DNA of 64,000 nt from contig MU394131.1 of NCBI GenBank assembly GCA_022578605.1, positions 110,860 to 174,859 on the forward strand, given 5' to 3'. Positions within the stretch are counted from its first letter, which is position 1. Each line of letters starts with the position of its first letter. Below, in pieces: positions 34,881 to 48,529 of this stretch. The notes below the pieces were generated by a model. That model was not told the DNA's origin and did no database searches. It was given only the letters and a program-made list of their open reading frames with translations. Both the position numbers and the translations under genes were made by a program. The stretch is from Camillea tinctor (lineage: Eukaryota > Ascomycota > Sordariomycetes > Xylariales > Xylariaceae).

Positions 34881-37800
34881 CTACAACCAATACCTACAAT
34901 CAATCATTTATGATTTTCTTTCTTTACATCGTCGCTAAAGGTGGCGGTGACTGTGCGTAAATCAGATATTTTACTGTGTATTGTGTATTGTAGATGTGTG
35001 CGTACATAATACAGACTTGAGCTCAAAATGAAGCATTATAAAGTTAATGGGTTTTACTATGTGATGAGAGAATAGGCTTGAGGTTATCTTCTTCCACTTA
35101 TTCCCGCCCTGGTCCAAGATTCTTTCTTTAGCAACACCAAGTCTTGACACATGCCAAAAAAAGATCTAAAAAAATGATGATAATAATAATAGTAGTAGAT
35201 AATGAACCCAAGGACTAAGTTGAGGGCAACCTCCCGTCGTACTAACAAGGGTCCGTTCTATCGATGAAACTCGTCGCCCAAAAAAGGATTATTATTCGAG
35301 CCTGCTATGCCGAAAAGATTGGGTCAAAACAGAGTTCATGTACTCTACTGGACAACACACTGGACAACCCCCAAAGGAAGTCAGCCTTCTTGTCTTTTAC
35401 TAAACATATAAGAACAAATCAATCGTATCCGTCGACTGCGGAAAGCCAAATGGAGCTTTCAGGTACATAAATCTAGCACGAGAGTAAGCTTTCCACCAAA
35501 AGTCATTACTTGTCGGAAGGGAGGTGTGGGACTCCATACCTATAATAGTCGAGAGAAGAAGCAGCAGCACTATTCCATTATTAGACATACGTGTACATGC
35601 TCTCTCTGAGGGAATTGGTATCTAGAACAAGTACCTACCTAGCTAACCTCCATGTGCATAGCCAATTGACAAAAAGTGTGGCTCGGTAACCGGTAACAAA
35701 TTGCGTGCGCGTGTCGCCAACATCCATCCCAAGCCTACCTAATAGTAGAAGGGTTCAGAATAAGGATAACAACAATAATAATAATGAGGCAAGGCCAACC
35801 CGTCAAAACGATCGGTCATCTAAAACGGCATGGGTTATCCGGATTTAGTGGCGGTCCCCTTTTTTTTATTCTCCTTCCAAGGTTCTTGCTGTACCCTATA
35901 CAATGGCCAGCGCTTCATTATGCGTCGCTAGTGACACTCAAATCCTTAACTGTATACTCATTTACTCCATCTTCATCTTTCATTCCGAGCGAGCAACCAA
36001 GAGAGACAAGTCCGTATTTCACGGCCTTACCTTAAGGAGAGAGGTACCGAAACTCGGTGCCGGACATCTAGGTATGTATCCTATACCCGGGTCCCGAGAA
36101 AAACAAAAACATTGATAACGAAGTGGTTGTTCTGTCTTATGGCGCCATTGAACCCCATCCAGGCGGACCAACCGTCTTATCTTGATGACACACATTGCCT
36201 ACTCACTGACTTGCTTGCTTGCTTACCTACTAGGTATGTTACCTACCTACCTCATGTTCGAGGCTGACTTTTGCATATACTGCGCTACAATACTTGCATA
36301 CCCCCATCGTTGTACTAGGTACTACTTTTGCTTCTCCGCCCCCCTCCCCAAGGCGGGTACCGCACCGTACCGCACCATTACCCGTACCTGCCTTACTTAC
36401 CTCCCCTTCTGAGGAAAAAAAGGCCCCCTATATAGTATTCCCTAGACCTATATGACCCGTCGGGGCGGAAACACAGGTCGTGTCACACGAGATTATCTAA
36501 GGGGGTAGGAACGAGTTATTGATAACGGGCGATCAACAACTAATAAATGAATAATAAGTGAAAGTAGTCGCTAAAAGATACTCAACATAGGTAGGTACAT
36601 ACATATGGAGTCAAAACAAAACATACACGAACTATGAACCTTGTGCTTTATGTTATGGTTTTCTAGTGTAATGTATGTTTTGAGTATGAGAAGCGGGAGA
36701 TGAGTGGCAAACAAGATCAAAAAGTCAAGTCACCCTCCTCCCCAAAAAGATTGAGATCTATGAGACTAGGGAGGGGCGGAGGGGAGGACACCGGGGGTCC
36801 CTTAACCATAAAAACAACCTTGGAGTCCATCCATTGCTTGCCCAAACTTGGTGCTTGTGGCTCATAGCTCGTGGCTCGTGGCTTTGTAGTGTAACTCCGT
36901 CCTTAATTAATTGGCCTAACCAAGCAACCTTGTACCGATGTAGATGTAGAGAGGTCATGTGCTCTGGTCTTGTTTCTTCTTTATATCATCTATCTTCCTC
37001 CAACGTGATCAGCAAAAAACGCCAACCGTAATGCTAAGAGCAATATATTGTTAAACCCCTGGCCTACTTTACGTATGGTGAAATACCGGCATGGTTTACC
37101 AACAAGAAGCAAAATACGGGGACAACTACCTTACCCAGCCCCTAGGTCAGAAGCACCGCCTCAGGTCATTAACAAACATAGCACACAGGCTCCCCGTACG
37201 ACCAGGGTATGCACGATGGTTGTTGTGGTAGCATCGTAGGCTAGTAGGCTGGCTGGCTAGCTGGTAAGGTACGTACCTACACTAGTATAGATTAGTACAT
37301 GGTTTACTTAGGTACGGATGGGGCTACTATATGCGATTGACATGGATTCCACCTGACATCACTCCCCGCTGACAGGACGACCGAAGTGATAGGGATTTGT
37401 TCTAGTGTAAGTAGAGCCCGACGTTTACTAAACAAGAAGAAAATGAGAGAACAAAATACCTAGGTTGACATATCTGCCTATAGCTATTGCTATTGCTTGG
37501 TAAGCCACGTGATGATGACCGGCAATAGAACGCTCTTTGCTCTCCCTTGTCGAAACGTGATGATATATAGTTGAGGGTGTTAGCAATCTTACAAAAGGTG
37601 ACATCTAGACTGCTAGTTAGTCGATTAATTGAAAGAGAGAAAGACAGAAACAGAAGAAAAAAAGACAGTTGTTTGTACCTTGCGTAAGCACGCACACATC
37701 ATACACACCGTGTGACTAACTTTACCTATAAGCTCGATCCTATCCATCGATAAAAAGAAAAGAAAGGAAAAGAAAAAAAGAAAGAAAGAAAGAAAATTAC

Positions 37801-38283
37801 CCAACCAGAACGATGGGTCCCCGATCCTCTTCCCACCATTCAAATTCTCTTACACGATATATACACTACGATCTGGATAGGTACTTGTTCCAATAGGTAG
37901 CAGCTTAGACAGCGCCACACGAATGACAAGGCCAAACCAAAGTGAATTGGAAGGAAGAACATAAGGAGGGAACTACACTATGTATAAATTACATACATAC
38001 TACAAAAACACTACACTAATCACAGGTTACAAGCTCCCGATCAACTGTAGTATAATGTAGGTATGGTTATAAGTGGACCGTGCGCAGAAGAACAACACGC
38101 CAGCGTAGTCCGTCCGAGTTTTTTTTATGGCCACCACGAAAAGATGCGGATATGTATGGTTATGGTTTGATGGTATGGTATGGTGTGGTGTCCATGAATA
38201 GAAGATATGGGTGACATGCTATATATACTTACGTACATATGTACATTACATACGCAGATGGGTACGCACATGGGCGTATAGTA
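34881..38283. other. Gene desert, between the two mobile elements
   Basis: About 3.4 kb without a supportable gene. TACCTA words cluster at 36224-36252 and 36589-36602, and around 37265-37285. Confidence 0.5.
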
Positions 38284-38587
38284 TACGGAGAATCCTAGCA
38301 AAAGAACCTGCCTGCCAAGACTTTTGTCAATTTTGAGCAGGGATGAGGTACACCTGTGAATCAGCTGTCTGCAGCTGTAAGTGATCTACTTGCTATAATT
38401 TTTAGTGCTTATAGTGGGCATTAGCCATTATAAACAAAAATATTTAGCGTATAATTATTTAATTATAGTGCTATTAACAGTGGCTTCATTTTAAGCCCTT
38501 ATGCACCTGCCTGCCAGCTGTGGGACAGCTGTTTGAAATAATGCCAAGAGTCTTGGCAGGCAGGTTCTTCTGCTAGGATTCTCCGTA
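38284..38587. mobile_element. 300-bp MITE with 37-bp terminal inverted repeats
   Basis: Bases 38286-38322, starting CGGAGAATCCTAGCA, match the inverted 38549-38585 at 36 of 37 positions. TA flanks both ends (38284-38285, 38586-38587), the target duplication expected of Tc1/mariner-type elements. The interior is AT-rich and has a second, imperfect pair of inverted CAGCTG-containing segments (about 38361-38376 and 38517-38532). It has no coding capacity and would need a transposase in trans. Confidence 0.88.
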
Positions 38588-41500
38588 GGTGGGTGGTAGG
38601 TTAGGTAGGTAGGTTGCATGTGGGTAGTAAATATGTATTGTACATACATACATACTGTAGTATATCCGTCCGTAACTTGATGGAAGAAACGTGATGATAG
38701 AAACCCCCCCCTACTTATTTAAATCATCGTAAGGAGAAAAAAACTTGAAGATGAACGGAAAAATTAATAAGTGAAAAAGGAGAAATATTTACTTAAAAAA
38801 AGAATCCGCGGTCAAAGCCAGAGTATTCTCTTCTTTTTTGTTAATATCAAATCGATGTAAGTAACATAACCCGACCCCCTCCCCTCCATCTCCACCGAAA
38901 TCTATCTACAACTACACACTTTTGATATTCTTATTAAGCGCGCTCCTCCCACCCTAGCAGCCTGGTACATTTCCCCTTCCTTTCGAACTGCGATTTCGAA
39001 AAATTGCCATCGATGCAGAGAGATATCATTCTTTCCCTTGATGGGGTAATATATGAGATTCCCTGCTTAGCGGGAATGGAAGCACTAGTAATGTAGATGT
39101 AAGGTATTTTAGCTTTTCTCCCCATTTATAATCAAGATATACCAACTCATCTATTCCTCTCTATGTGTCTTCGGCACCGATAGATATGAGGAGTAAAATT
39201 GATATGTTATTTATTAGTAGTGCAGTAGACACGCAGTACGTTTATTTATGCATGGAAGTTAGGTTACATATGTTAACATGGTTTTTTATTCTAATTCGCG
39301 CCATCTTTTTCTCCTCTTCGAAAAAAAAACTACCGTATATTTTACCTTGCTAACCTATACATATGTTATGTACCGTGGATACCATTTGTAGGTGTCCATG
39401 TGTATGTATGTTGCAAGTTAGCCATGTGCAAGCACACCATTCCTCTCTCAATTACAACCACCATTGGTAGTATTGCGTGTTATTGACGTACATACCACCC
39501 CATACACATCGGATATTATACACACCCGAAGAATTATAAGAAAAGAAAGAAAGAAGGAAAGAAAAAGAAACGGGTGTTCGGAAAGAAGATTTGCGCTGCA
39601 ACAGCACCGCACGGAAAATCTACACTACTTCCTGGTGAAAATCGCGAGTTTGTACGTACCTAAATGTGCCCCCACCCTACCTACACCAACAAAGCCAGCA
39701 CGTTTCATATGCGGCCAGTACATACATACCTACCTTACCATCCCCCTCCCCCACCCCAAGTTCGGACGACAAAGGACGATGCCGCGGAGGAGGAGATGTC
39801 TCCAGAGGTTGGGTTGGCGACGAACAGCACGGCCCATTACTAAGCTAAACACATGTTCGAGCGCAGCCATGAGGCACATTTGAATACATGTCATATTTTA
39901 CCTAATGGAGGTCGGTAAGGCGAAGTATATAGATCATGCTAAAGGGGGGTTTTCGGTGTATTGCTGCTACCTTATAGTGTTCTCTCTTTCCCTCCTTCTA
40001 TCTTCTACACCATCACAGCTTTTGCCTTTTCACATAGTATATAACCTTATATGGTTCGGTCGCATTAACATGTAATTTGGAGGGGAGCTATGTTTAGTAG
40101 GGAGGATTGTTGGACAAGGGGTTCATAAAACTAAGTTATCCTTCCTTTCAGTTTTACTAGTGTATGTGTCGTGTGCCTAGCTTTTTCATGACCAACTTAA
40201 GTTCCTGTATTATGACCTCAAGGAAGGACCAAACAAAAAAAAAGGTCAGGTCAGGTCAGCCAGCCTTAAAGCAAGGCACGGACGGCGGGATACGTAAGTT
40301 AGGTTGCAGCATATGGGAGGTTTTTCGTCGGTAGATAGTCTACGGCCACTAGGAGCATCTCGGTTATCGGTTGTTTGTCATATAGAAATCTAGATTATAC
40401 GTTGTTAGTGAAATAACTAGGGTCCTCTTCTTTTTTATCCCTCTCTGTAAAACCAAACTCAAGGGGAAGAGCAAAAAAAAAAAAAAAAAAAAAAACCCCA
40501 GAGTAAATCTTCGAGTTGGTAAACCTATTCTTCCTGATGGTCCCAAGATCGGGGTCTCTACCCCCTTGCTTAATCACCATCAAACCCCGATACTATATAT
40601 ATGCGTATACGCGAATGATTTATTGTCGATCAATCACCAAGAGCTGTCTATCATTTTACGCCAACCCAGCTTCCAATCATGGGTACGTACCTCATGATAC
40701 GCCACCTAGCGTACATGGTATGTAGGTACCTGTAGGTAAGGCAGGGTGGCGTTCTTCTCCCCCCACCCGCTCAGCTAATCCACCCAACGCATACAGACAT
40801 ATAATAGATTGAACGTATAAGTATATAATACAAACATAATTGTCCTTCGGCAAATTGCCCGAGAGATCCTGTAAGTGAAGCTTATAACGTATCTATCATA
40901 TGTGATTGTTCAGAATGATACTGCGGGAGAGCTTTTTTTGAATATAAAATAATGTCCACCACAATTCCCGTTGTCTTGTCTTGATCTCGTAAGTACCTTG
41001 CTCGATGCTGCGGTGGGTTTTCTCCGGTCCACGACTTAGGTCGATACACTACTAGCTATAAGTCTGCTAGTATGTACATACTATGTGACGCACCTTTTCT
41101 TTCGGTATACTACCTACTACACTAGCGAGCAGGGAAATCCGGACCGCGGTCTAGATTGTCGATGGGTAACTTGCGTACATACCATGCCATCCTATGGTAG
41201 ATCTTCCCCGGGGATAGCGGCCCCATTACACACATACATAGTGGCATCGTCTTTTTTCAAGTTTGATCTGTGTAGTTGTAGGTAGGTACAAGGTCCAGCC
41301 CAGACTCATCTGACTAACTTTAGTTCATATACGCTTTGTTTGTACTTAGGTTTTAACTACATACACACTACACAAGTTTCTGGCGGACATGTGGTTCAAG
41401 CCACCAACCCCCTCTTCTTGTTTTATCTCATAACAACTCAGTTCTTAAAGCTGGGCAGAAAAGGAGGGGAAAATAGGGAAAGTAAAGGCTAGGTGGGTAG

Positions 41501-44404
41501 GTTTAGGTTTTTGACAAAGCGCAATGGATACATACTCGAAATTAATCCAGGTAGAGACGAGACGGGAAAGGGTAATGAATTCCCCGAGTCCCCTCCGTTC
41601 CATGGATCAGTATAAGCTACTAACCTAACCTAGTCACCTGAGTGTACGTGTGTCAACATGTATGTATAGCTCTCTATATGCTCGCAGATAGGTGTAACTA
41701 CTATGTAGGTAATGTGAGATGCAATATGGACTTATACCCGATCGTGGCCGACGTTGCTGCTACACAACTGCTGGGTTACTCACTTACGGCCGACCAACCG
41801 CGGGGCCTTACCTACCTTACCTCCCTCCTACCCATTTGACGACACGGAGGGCGGACGGGAACGGGGATTAGAAAGGCGACGGTTTCTTTTTCTCTTTTCT
41901 TTTTTCGAAAGGAAATCTAGAGTGGAAGCTTTCCCTTTCCTTTCTTCTCGCTTCTTCTCGAATGCCCAGTGGCTTTTCCGTTGCATCAATATCCCACTTA
42001 ACAGTATAAACTAAAATGTTGTAACTATGGACTAGCAGTTCTGTTGTACTAGACATACATCTGGATGCGCACGGAAGGCAAGCTTAAGCTACCCACCTAG
42101 GTTAGCTCCCCTAGTACATACATACACACATCTAATAGTTGGTGTATCTAGTAGTCTAGAACACCTTAGGTTAGAGGTTGGTACTAGCATGATACTTGAT
42201 CATGACATTGCCTTGATCTACGTACAACCTCTACAACAAGCTTACATAGCTTTAGGTGTGTATGTGCGTAGGTTGGCACATGCGTACCACAACTACTTAC
42301 ACATCTGTGTACGCATGGTATGAGAGTACGTGTGTTGAATGCCAGTAGGTGTAGGCGTGGAAAAGGGAAAATAATAAATACATGCCACCCATTGGCGGTG
42401 GTGGTCATCTCTGCCCCGCCATTTGTCACCGGCAAGCCCCAACTTGGCAACCTACATCGAATATGCCTCTTTAGGGCAACAGACCCAACGAGAACACCAC
42501 AGTGGTTATGGTGTATGGCGGCGGTGGTGGTGAGAGGTGACGATGGAGGGTAGTAATGCCGATGCGAGTATGATCGAAAACCTGTACCAGGTTGGACACA
42601 CACACACCTTAGGTTATATGGTGTACATATATATAGTTACACTGTCACTAAACGTGGGAGAGAGAGGATGGCAAATGTGTAGTTAGAGAAATACACAGAG
42701 CTAATCCTAAGGTCTCGTCTCTTCCGGCACCTACCCTCATCACCTCCGCTAACGACAGAAGAGAGTGACAAAAAAGTGTTCGTTAAATTAATTAATACTG
42801 TGGGTATGATGTATGGATATCCATCCCGCTGGTACCGGTTTCCTTCGGGAGAACAGAAAGAAAAGAAACACAAAACTTCGCGTAGCCTTGTTTGACAAAA
42901 AGAGCAATGAGAAATGAAACTTACCTGAGTGAGTTTTGAATACCATATCGATGAGAAGAACCTGTTCCGAGGGTTGCAATTGATATTTCCTGGCATGCTA
43001 TTTCAAACTTGTCATTGGTGATCTACCTGCCCACCCAACCTTACCTGCTTAACAGTAGGTAGCAATGGATTATGTGCGTGCGAGACCGATTGATGTACGT
43101 AACATTACGTACCTACATACATAACCTATATATAAAGATGGGCATTTGCGATGTGTCCATGTGTATTCTGTATGTGTGTATATACGTAAGTACCCAAGAT
43201 GTAGGTACGGGTTACATGTAATGATTGATTTAGATGGATTGATGTATGTATATTCATATGTACCTAACTTGTATATGATAAATCAACTCCCAACTAGTCA
43301 CCTCAACTACTTACTAGGTACTGCAACCTCTCGTTAGTTTTAGCAATATGTAGAGTTAGTAAAGTTTCGACGGACCGAAGCGAGCGAGCGATAAAAAATA
43401 GTATGACCGAAACGAAGAACCCAAAAAAAAAGATGGGATTCCATTTTCCCCCCATCCCCCATGGACCGATTTTCGTTTCCGCTTTCCCCTCTCCCCCCTC
43501 CCCCCAGGATATCCCACTTTAAGTTAGTTACCCGTTGCTACATAAGTCCGTCCCACTGAATGTAATGTGGGAAAACAAAAAAGAAGGTTTCGTAGAAAGG
43601 GATGGATGTTGATGTTCATAATTAGCATTGACATGGGAAGAGAAGAAAAAGAAAAGAGAATAAGCAAAGAAAACAATATCCTAGCTAAAAGCTAACCTAT
43701 CGTAGATGAGAACTCGACATAGACCCTGCTTGCATTTTACCTAGCAACAATAACAACAATAACATGACCTGTGCTCTACATAAACAGATATCTGCGGGTA
43801 TTTCACAGGTTACCTAAGTAAATTAGGTGTAGATATTACTCATCCCCACGACCGAGTAGACTAGGTAAGAGATCTCATCCTCGGCGGCGAAGAACGGAGT
43901 CACAAATAAAAAAAAGAACTAAAGCCTCCCCGACATATCCGGATAGTCTATCCGTTACAAGCTCTCACACACACTCTCTCTTTTTACCCCTCCTCTTCTC
44001 TCTCCACCGGACATAACCTCCATGGTCACAACACCTGAGGTCGTAATTCCAGCTCGCCACTGACGCCGCTCAGCTGGGCTGGAACCGGGCTGAGCTGGGC
44101 TATCAATAGCGGGAAAGCTGAGCAGAGCTTATTACAGATATCCTTCGGACAACGCGGAGGATGAGCTGGGGTTCAATTTTTGTTTGTTACATGTTACCTA
44201 CTTACGCCTTTCATTCATTACAGTTGCTTGCCTCATACATATACAATACATAGGTTATATATGTTCCTTGGTAACTTATTTATTTGGCCTCCGTTAGTTT
44301 TGGTTTATTGTGTGTTACTACGGGCTAACGCAAACCAGTTATATCCATGGATGGCCCGCCAATGTGGGAAAACCCATATGTTACACAGGTGCGTATGGAT
44401 CCAT
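38588..44404. other. Gene desert, middle part
   Basis: About 5.8 kb without a supportable gene. Repeated TACATACATAC and TACCTA words, A and T runs, and a GCTGAGCTGGGCT-type repeat near 44069-44102 are the only patterns seen. Confidence 0.5.
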
Positions 44405-44518
44405 GGGGGGGGGGGGGGGGGTGGTGTTGGGGGGGGGGGGGGGCCGCGGGAAGGGAAGTATAAACAAATAAAAAACAGCAAAGAGAGGGAGGTGTGTGGG
44501 GAAGCGGTNNNNNNNNNN

Positions 44519-44570
<52 letters not shown>
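44405..44570. other. Poly-G tract, 10-N gap and poly-C tract
   Basis: G runs at 44405-44443 are followed by 65 bp of ordinary sequence, ten N (44509-44518) and then 52 C (44519-44570). Frames crossing it are artefacts. Confidence 0.9.
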
Positions 44571-44571
<1 letters not shown>

Positions 44572-47500
44572 TTATGTTAGGGGACCTCCAAGGCCGCGGT
44601 TATGTAAATAGAAACAGCTACTAATCAGCCACGAGTTGGTTGTATGGTGGCAAGCAGTTAGGTTAGGTAGATAATCTGGTGATAATGGTGATAGTATCAC
44701 TTCGTGCATTATTGGTATTTGTTTTCTCACCATCCCCAATTTTATGTTGTCTTTTCTCCCCCCTCCAGTCCCGTATAAAACCGTTGCTAATCTATTTATT
44801 ACATATATATCTTTTTCTGTCGCCAAGCACGAAAACATGGCTTGCTCGCCATTACCCACCTGGAAGGTAAGAGCTTATGCGTGTGGCGCGTGTTCGTACA
44901 CACATGTGTATGTTGGACGTACACATCCCATCCATTATACACACACGCACACACACATACGTACGTACGTATGGTTGAGCTTAGGTACGGGCCGATACAG
45001 TATGGGATGGAGTCTTTCGCTTGACTCGGGAGGGTAATAAAAAAAAAAGAGAGAAACAAAGAAAAAAGTTGTCGTGTTCACACATACATTTCGTCTCAGC
45101 TGATCGCCTATCTTTTTTTTTGTTTCTTCCTGTAGGTACATACTATATACTCACACACACAGGATGTGTGTCTGTGTGTTCCCCGGTACCGTACCTACAT
45201 GGAATAACCGGCAAATGCAAGGAGCAATTGGGCAGGAACTGCGAAAAAGAACGAATGTGATGTAAGAGGACGGGGAAGATCAATGAGTTGTGTGAGAAAG
45301 ACAGAGAGAGAGAATGTATGTGTGTGTGGATATGTGGGAGAGAAACCGATGACATGAGCCAACATCAATCCTACAAACTGCTAGGTTTATTGCTTCATCT
45401 TTTTCTTCCTTTGCTTCTTTTCTTGCTTTCTATTCCCCTTCTCTTGCATGGTTTCGTGTTGGTACCTTACCTGAACCCTGCCATTAATGACGTTGTGCTA
45501 TAGCGAAAAAAATAGTTTGACCAACCGAAGCGGCAAGCAGCATCAGAAACCGAGATGTTGCGCACTGGACAACGGTTCCGGTTCATGATGGTGGTGCGAT
45601 TACTAAAGAGGGATCTCGTGCGTAGGACTTATACGTGTTTCCCTTGAATGGCCCCGTGTTCGTTTCTTTTCTTTGGGTTTTGCTTTCTTCTCCTTCTTTC
45701 TATTTTCGCTTCTTCACCCATCCCATTCCACTTTGAATGGGTATGATCTAACAGTCGATATTGGACGACCGTATCGCAAGTGGTGTGATGCAGATGGGGA
45801 ATTCGGGAAGGTGACTGGAGCAGAGAACCGGTATTGATGTGGCATTTTCCCTTTGTTTCTGCACCGACTTCGACCTGCGCTACTGTATGTCAGGTAGTAG
45901 GCAGAGGCAAGGCAGGTCGGCGGGGTCCAGAGGTAGATCATTCATTCATGACAACTCCCAAGCCCGCCTGGCCGCCCAGTCTTTCTGCCTTTTCCCTCAA
46001 CTAGAATTGGCTCGGTTCCTGTGTTCCTGTGTTCCTGTGCCTGTCCCCTGTCCCCAGCATGTCCAGATCAAATCGATCGGGCTGCACAGCAAATAGCTGC
46101 CGTCTCGTTGGTCTGCTTGCCTGCCTGCCCTGCCTGTAATGCATAGGTACCTTACATAGGTACATCATACGGCCTACACTGTGGAAGTTCGAAGGATTCT
46201 CCCATTCGGCCTATCGGCTTCGCCCTCTTAAGTCAGCTGTTCCTTTTACCAATCGGCGTCCTAATCCAGACGGACTGACATACTGGGCACACACACACAC
46301 ACACACATACACACACACTCGAAAAAAATAGAGACTCTGGTGACTTGTTCAAACTTCACACAAAGAAGTAAGGCCAACGGCCGATCTTCATGTGCACATC
46401 TGAGTTGTCGAAGAAGAAAAAAGAACTGAAACAGAGACTCAACTGAGGTTGCCATGCTCCTGGCTTATAGATCGTGATGCTATGAGACAAGAAGGTGGGT
46501 CGGATAATAAGTCAATGATTAAGGTACTGAAGGTAAGTGTACACAAGCTGACAAGTCTACAACTAGGCTAGTACTAGGAGTATCAGCTTCCAACTTGCTT
46601 GATATGTAGGGTTTTATTACTTCTTTCCCCCTAAAACTTATCAATAATAAGACCTGTACCTAGTAGTAGGCAATTTCTACGCTTGTCTCTCCTAAGCGTG
46701 CGCGACCCCATGCCTTTCTCCTGAAGGGGAGCTGGTTCATAGTAAGCAAACAAACCAACTAACGAATTAACTAGGTAGCTAACATACCGACCTAGCAGCC
46801 CAGGTACCTGTCTGCTAGCCTGAGTTAGGTATATAGTGTAAGCTGGGGAAGAAATCGAGAGACAATGCCATTATAAACCAGAAGATCTACCACGTCATTC
46901 TGTATATTAGTCGTATGCGTTGATCCCCCCTCCTCTCCTACTTACCATCCTATCTGCTACTATACTCGGGAAGGGGACTCCGCGGGAGAGAGAGGCAGAG
47001 ACATAAAACGCGGAACCAACTCGAAAGAGTGAATCTCTCTCTTTTTTTTGTCGCAGAAATGGAAACTATTTAATTTAATGTAATATCCGGCACATAGCAA
47101 ATCTGGAGAGAGAAAGCCGATGATGCAGGAATTGGCGATGAGATAATTATAAATGAATCGCCCTGTAAAGTGATCGTCCCAGGGGGGAAACTTCCGACTA
47201 GGAGAAGGGGGAAGGGGAGAAAGGGGGGCTGGGTTGAATTCTCTCTCTGTTCCCCTTACCCAGATCAGGATCGCGGGGTTACTTGTGTGCCCATCGACAA
47301 TGAGTTGTAGGTTTATATTAGTGTACATTGGGGATTCACTACAATTCCGATGCCCTTAGATGAAGATGCGAGAACACATACATTTACACACAATGCTAAT
47401 TAGGTTGGGTGCTTTGTTACTCTACACATGGAATTTCTCAATTGCATATTCATCTGATTGATTTGTTTTTTTCTGAGAAAACCGGTGATGTACAAGAAGG

Positions 47501-47807
47501 CTCAGAGAACGTTGATGTTGCGCTCAAGCAACATCCATTAAGACTAGAATGATGTTTGTCAACATCCTGGTTGTGTTTTTTTTCTTTTTCTTCTCTTATC
47601 GTCACCCAAGCAGAGATAGGCGTTGGAGGGGGAGGAATGCCCAAGCTTCATCAGAAAGATGATGGATGCACACTCCCCCACCTCTCAGCAATTAAATATA
47701 CCGCCAAATACTACCACTAGATGGAATAGGGTATGGTTCCAGAGAGACCCCCAAGAAACCGGTCAATTTGCTTCCCCCTTCACACGAATTCCCCATCTGG
47801 CCGTAGA
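44571..47807. other. Gene desert, right part
   Basis: About 3.2 kb without a supportable gene. It contains CA/GT microsatellites (44938-44960, 45151-45180, 46289-46318) and the 3' region of the LC8 gene. Confidence 0.5.
46289..46318. repeat. CA dinucleotide microsatellite
   Basis: About fourteen CA units with one interruption. Confidence 0.8.
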
Positions 47808-48529
47808 CTACTGGGTCTTGAACAGCAGAATGGCGCAGTGTCCCAGATAGAAGTATATGAAGTGTTTCGTCTCTGCGCTGGGTTAGTATGATTCGGCGAA
47901 AACATACGGCCACAGGCTCGATAGGCTCGATGGGTATGGGAGAGAGGAGAGAAGGAGGAGACCGGGGAAGGGGTGCGTACCGTGGGTGACGAAGCTGCCG
48001 AAGTTTCTTCCAACAATGCAATGCCAAGTAGGTCCCTTTCGCTCATCGAACTAATAATCGCCATCAGCATCATGCCCCCGTCTTCTCATAGGTCCGACCA
48101 AGGCTGGTTTCAGGTTTGGATTGTTTGCCTACCGTCCGCTTGATGTGTTGCGCAATGTCCTTCTCGATGGTGTACTTGCCCATGGCCTCCTGAGCTATTC
48201 GATATGGTTAAACCGTGCCAAGCCAATGGTATAAAGGGGAGGGGGGGTTGTTATTATGGTTGTTGTCCACATACCCACGTCGATAGCCTCCTGCTGCATG
48301 TCGTCGGTCTAGTATAAATAAATACACAATCAGCACAGCATCATACCAAGCCTATCGTCTATCTGGTGGTCCCGAACCATATCAGCAGACTTGATCTGAG
48401 CTGTAAGGCAAAAACGTGTTAGTGGTATTTGAAATATTCTGGCGGTCAGGTCGCATGATAGGCAAGGCAGAACGGACCTTCGAGCTTGTCGCGGCTCCCG
48501 GCGGGTGGGGATGATGTCTTCTCCTCCAT
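47808..48529 (-). CDS. Dynein light chain LC8
   Basis: Six exons (48529-48478, 48400-48378, 48308-48275, 48194-48133, 48050-47981, 47872-47808) join in frame to 101 aa. All five introns are GT-AG. After an 18-residue non-conserved N-terminus, the protein reads as LC8 throughout: [56 protein letters not shown] and [20 protein letters not shown]8 is a homodimeric hub that binds short linear motifs in dynein intermediate chain and many other partners. Exons are as small as 23 and 34 nt, so unspliced frames hide the gene entirely. It is divergent from MRD1 (778 bp between starts). The N-terminal extension relative to the roughly 90-aa norm depends on the chosen ATG. Confidence 0.95.

Noticed and set aside
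44180..44611. 143-codon frame across the second gap
   Set aside because: Built from poly-G, N and poly-C; artefact.
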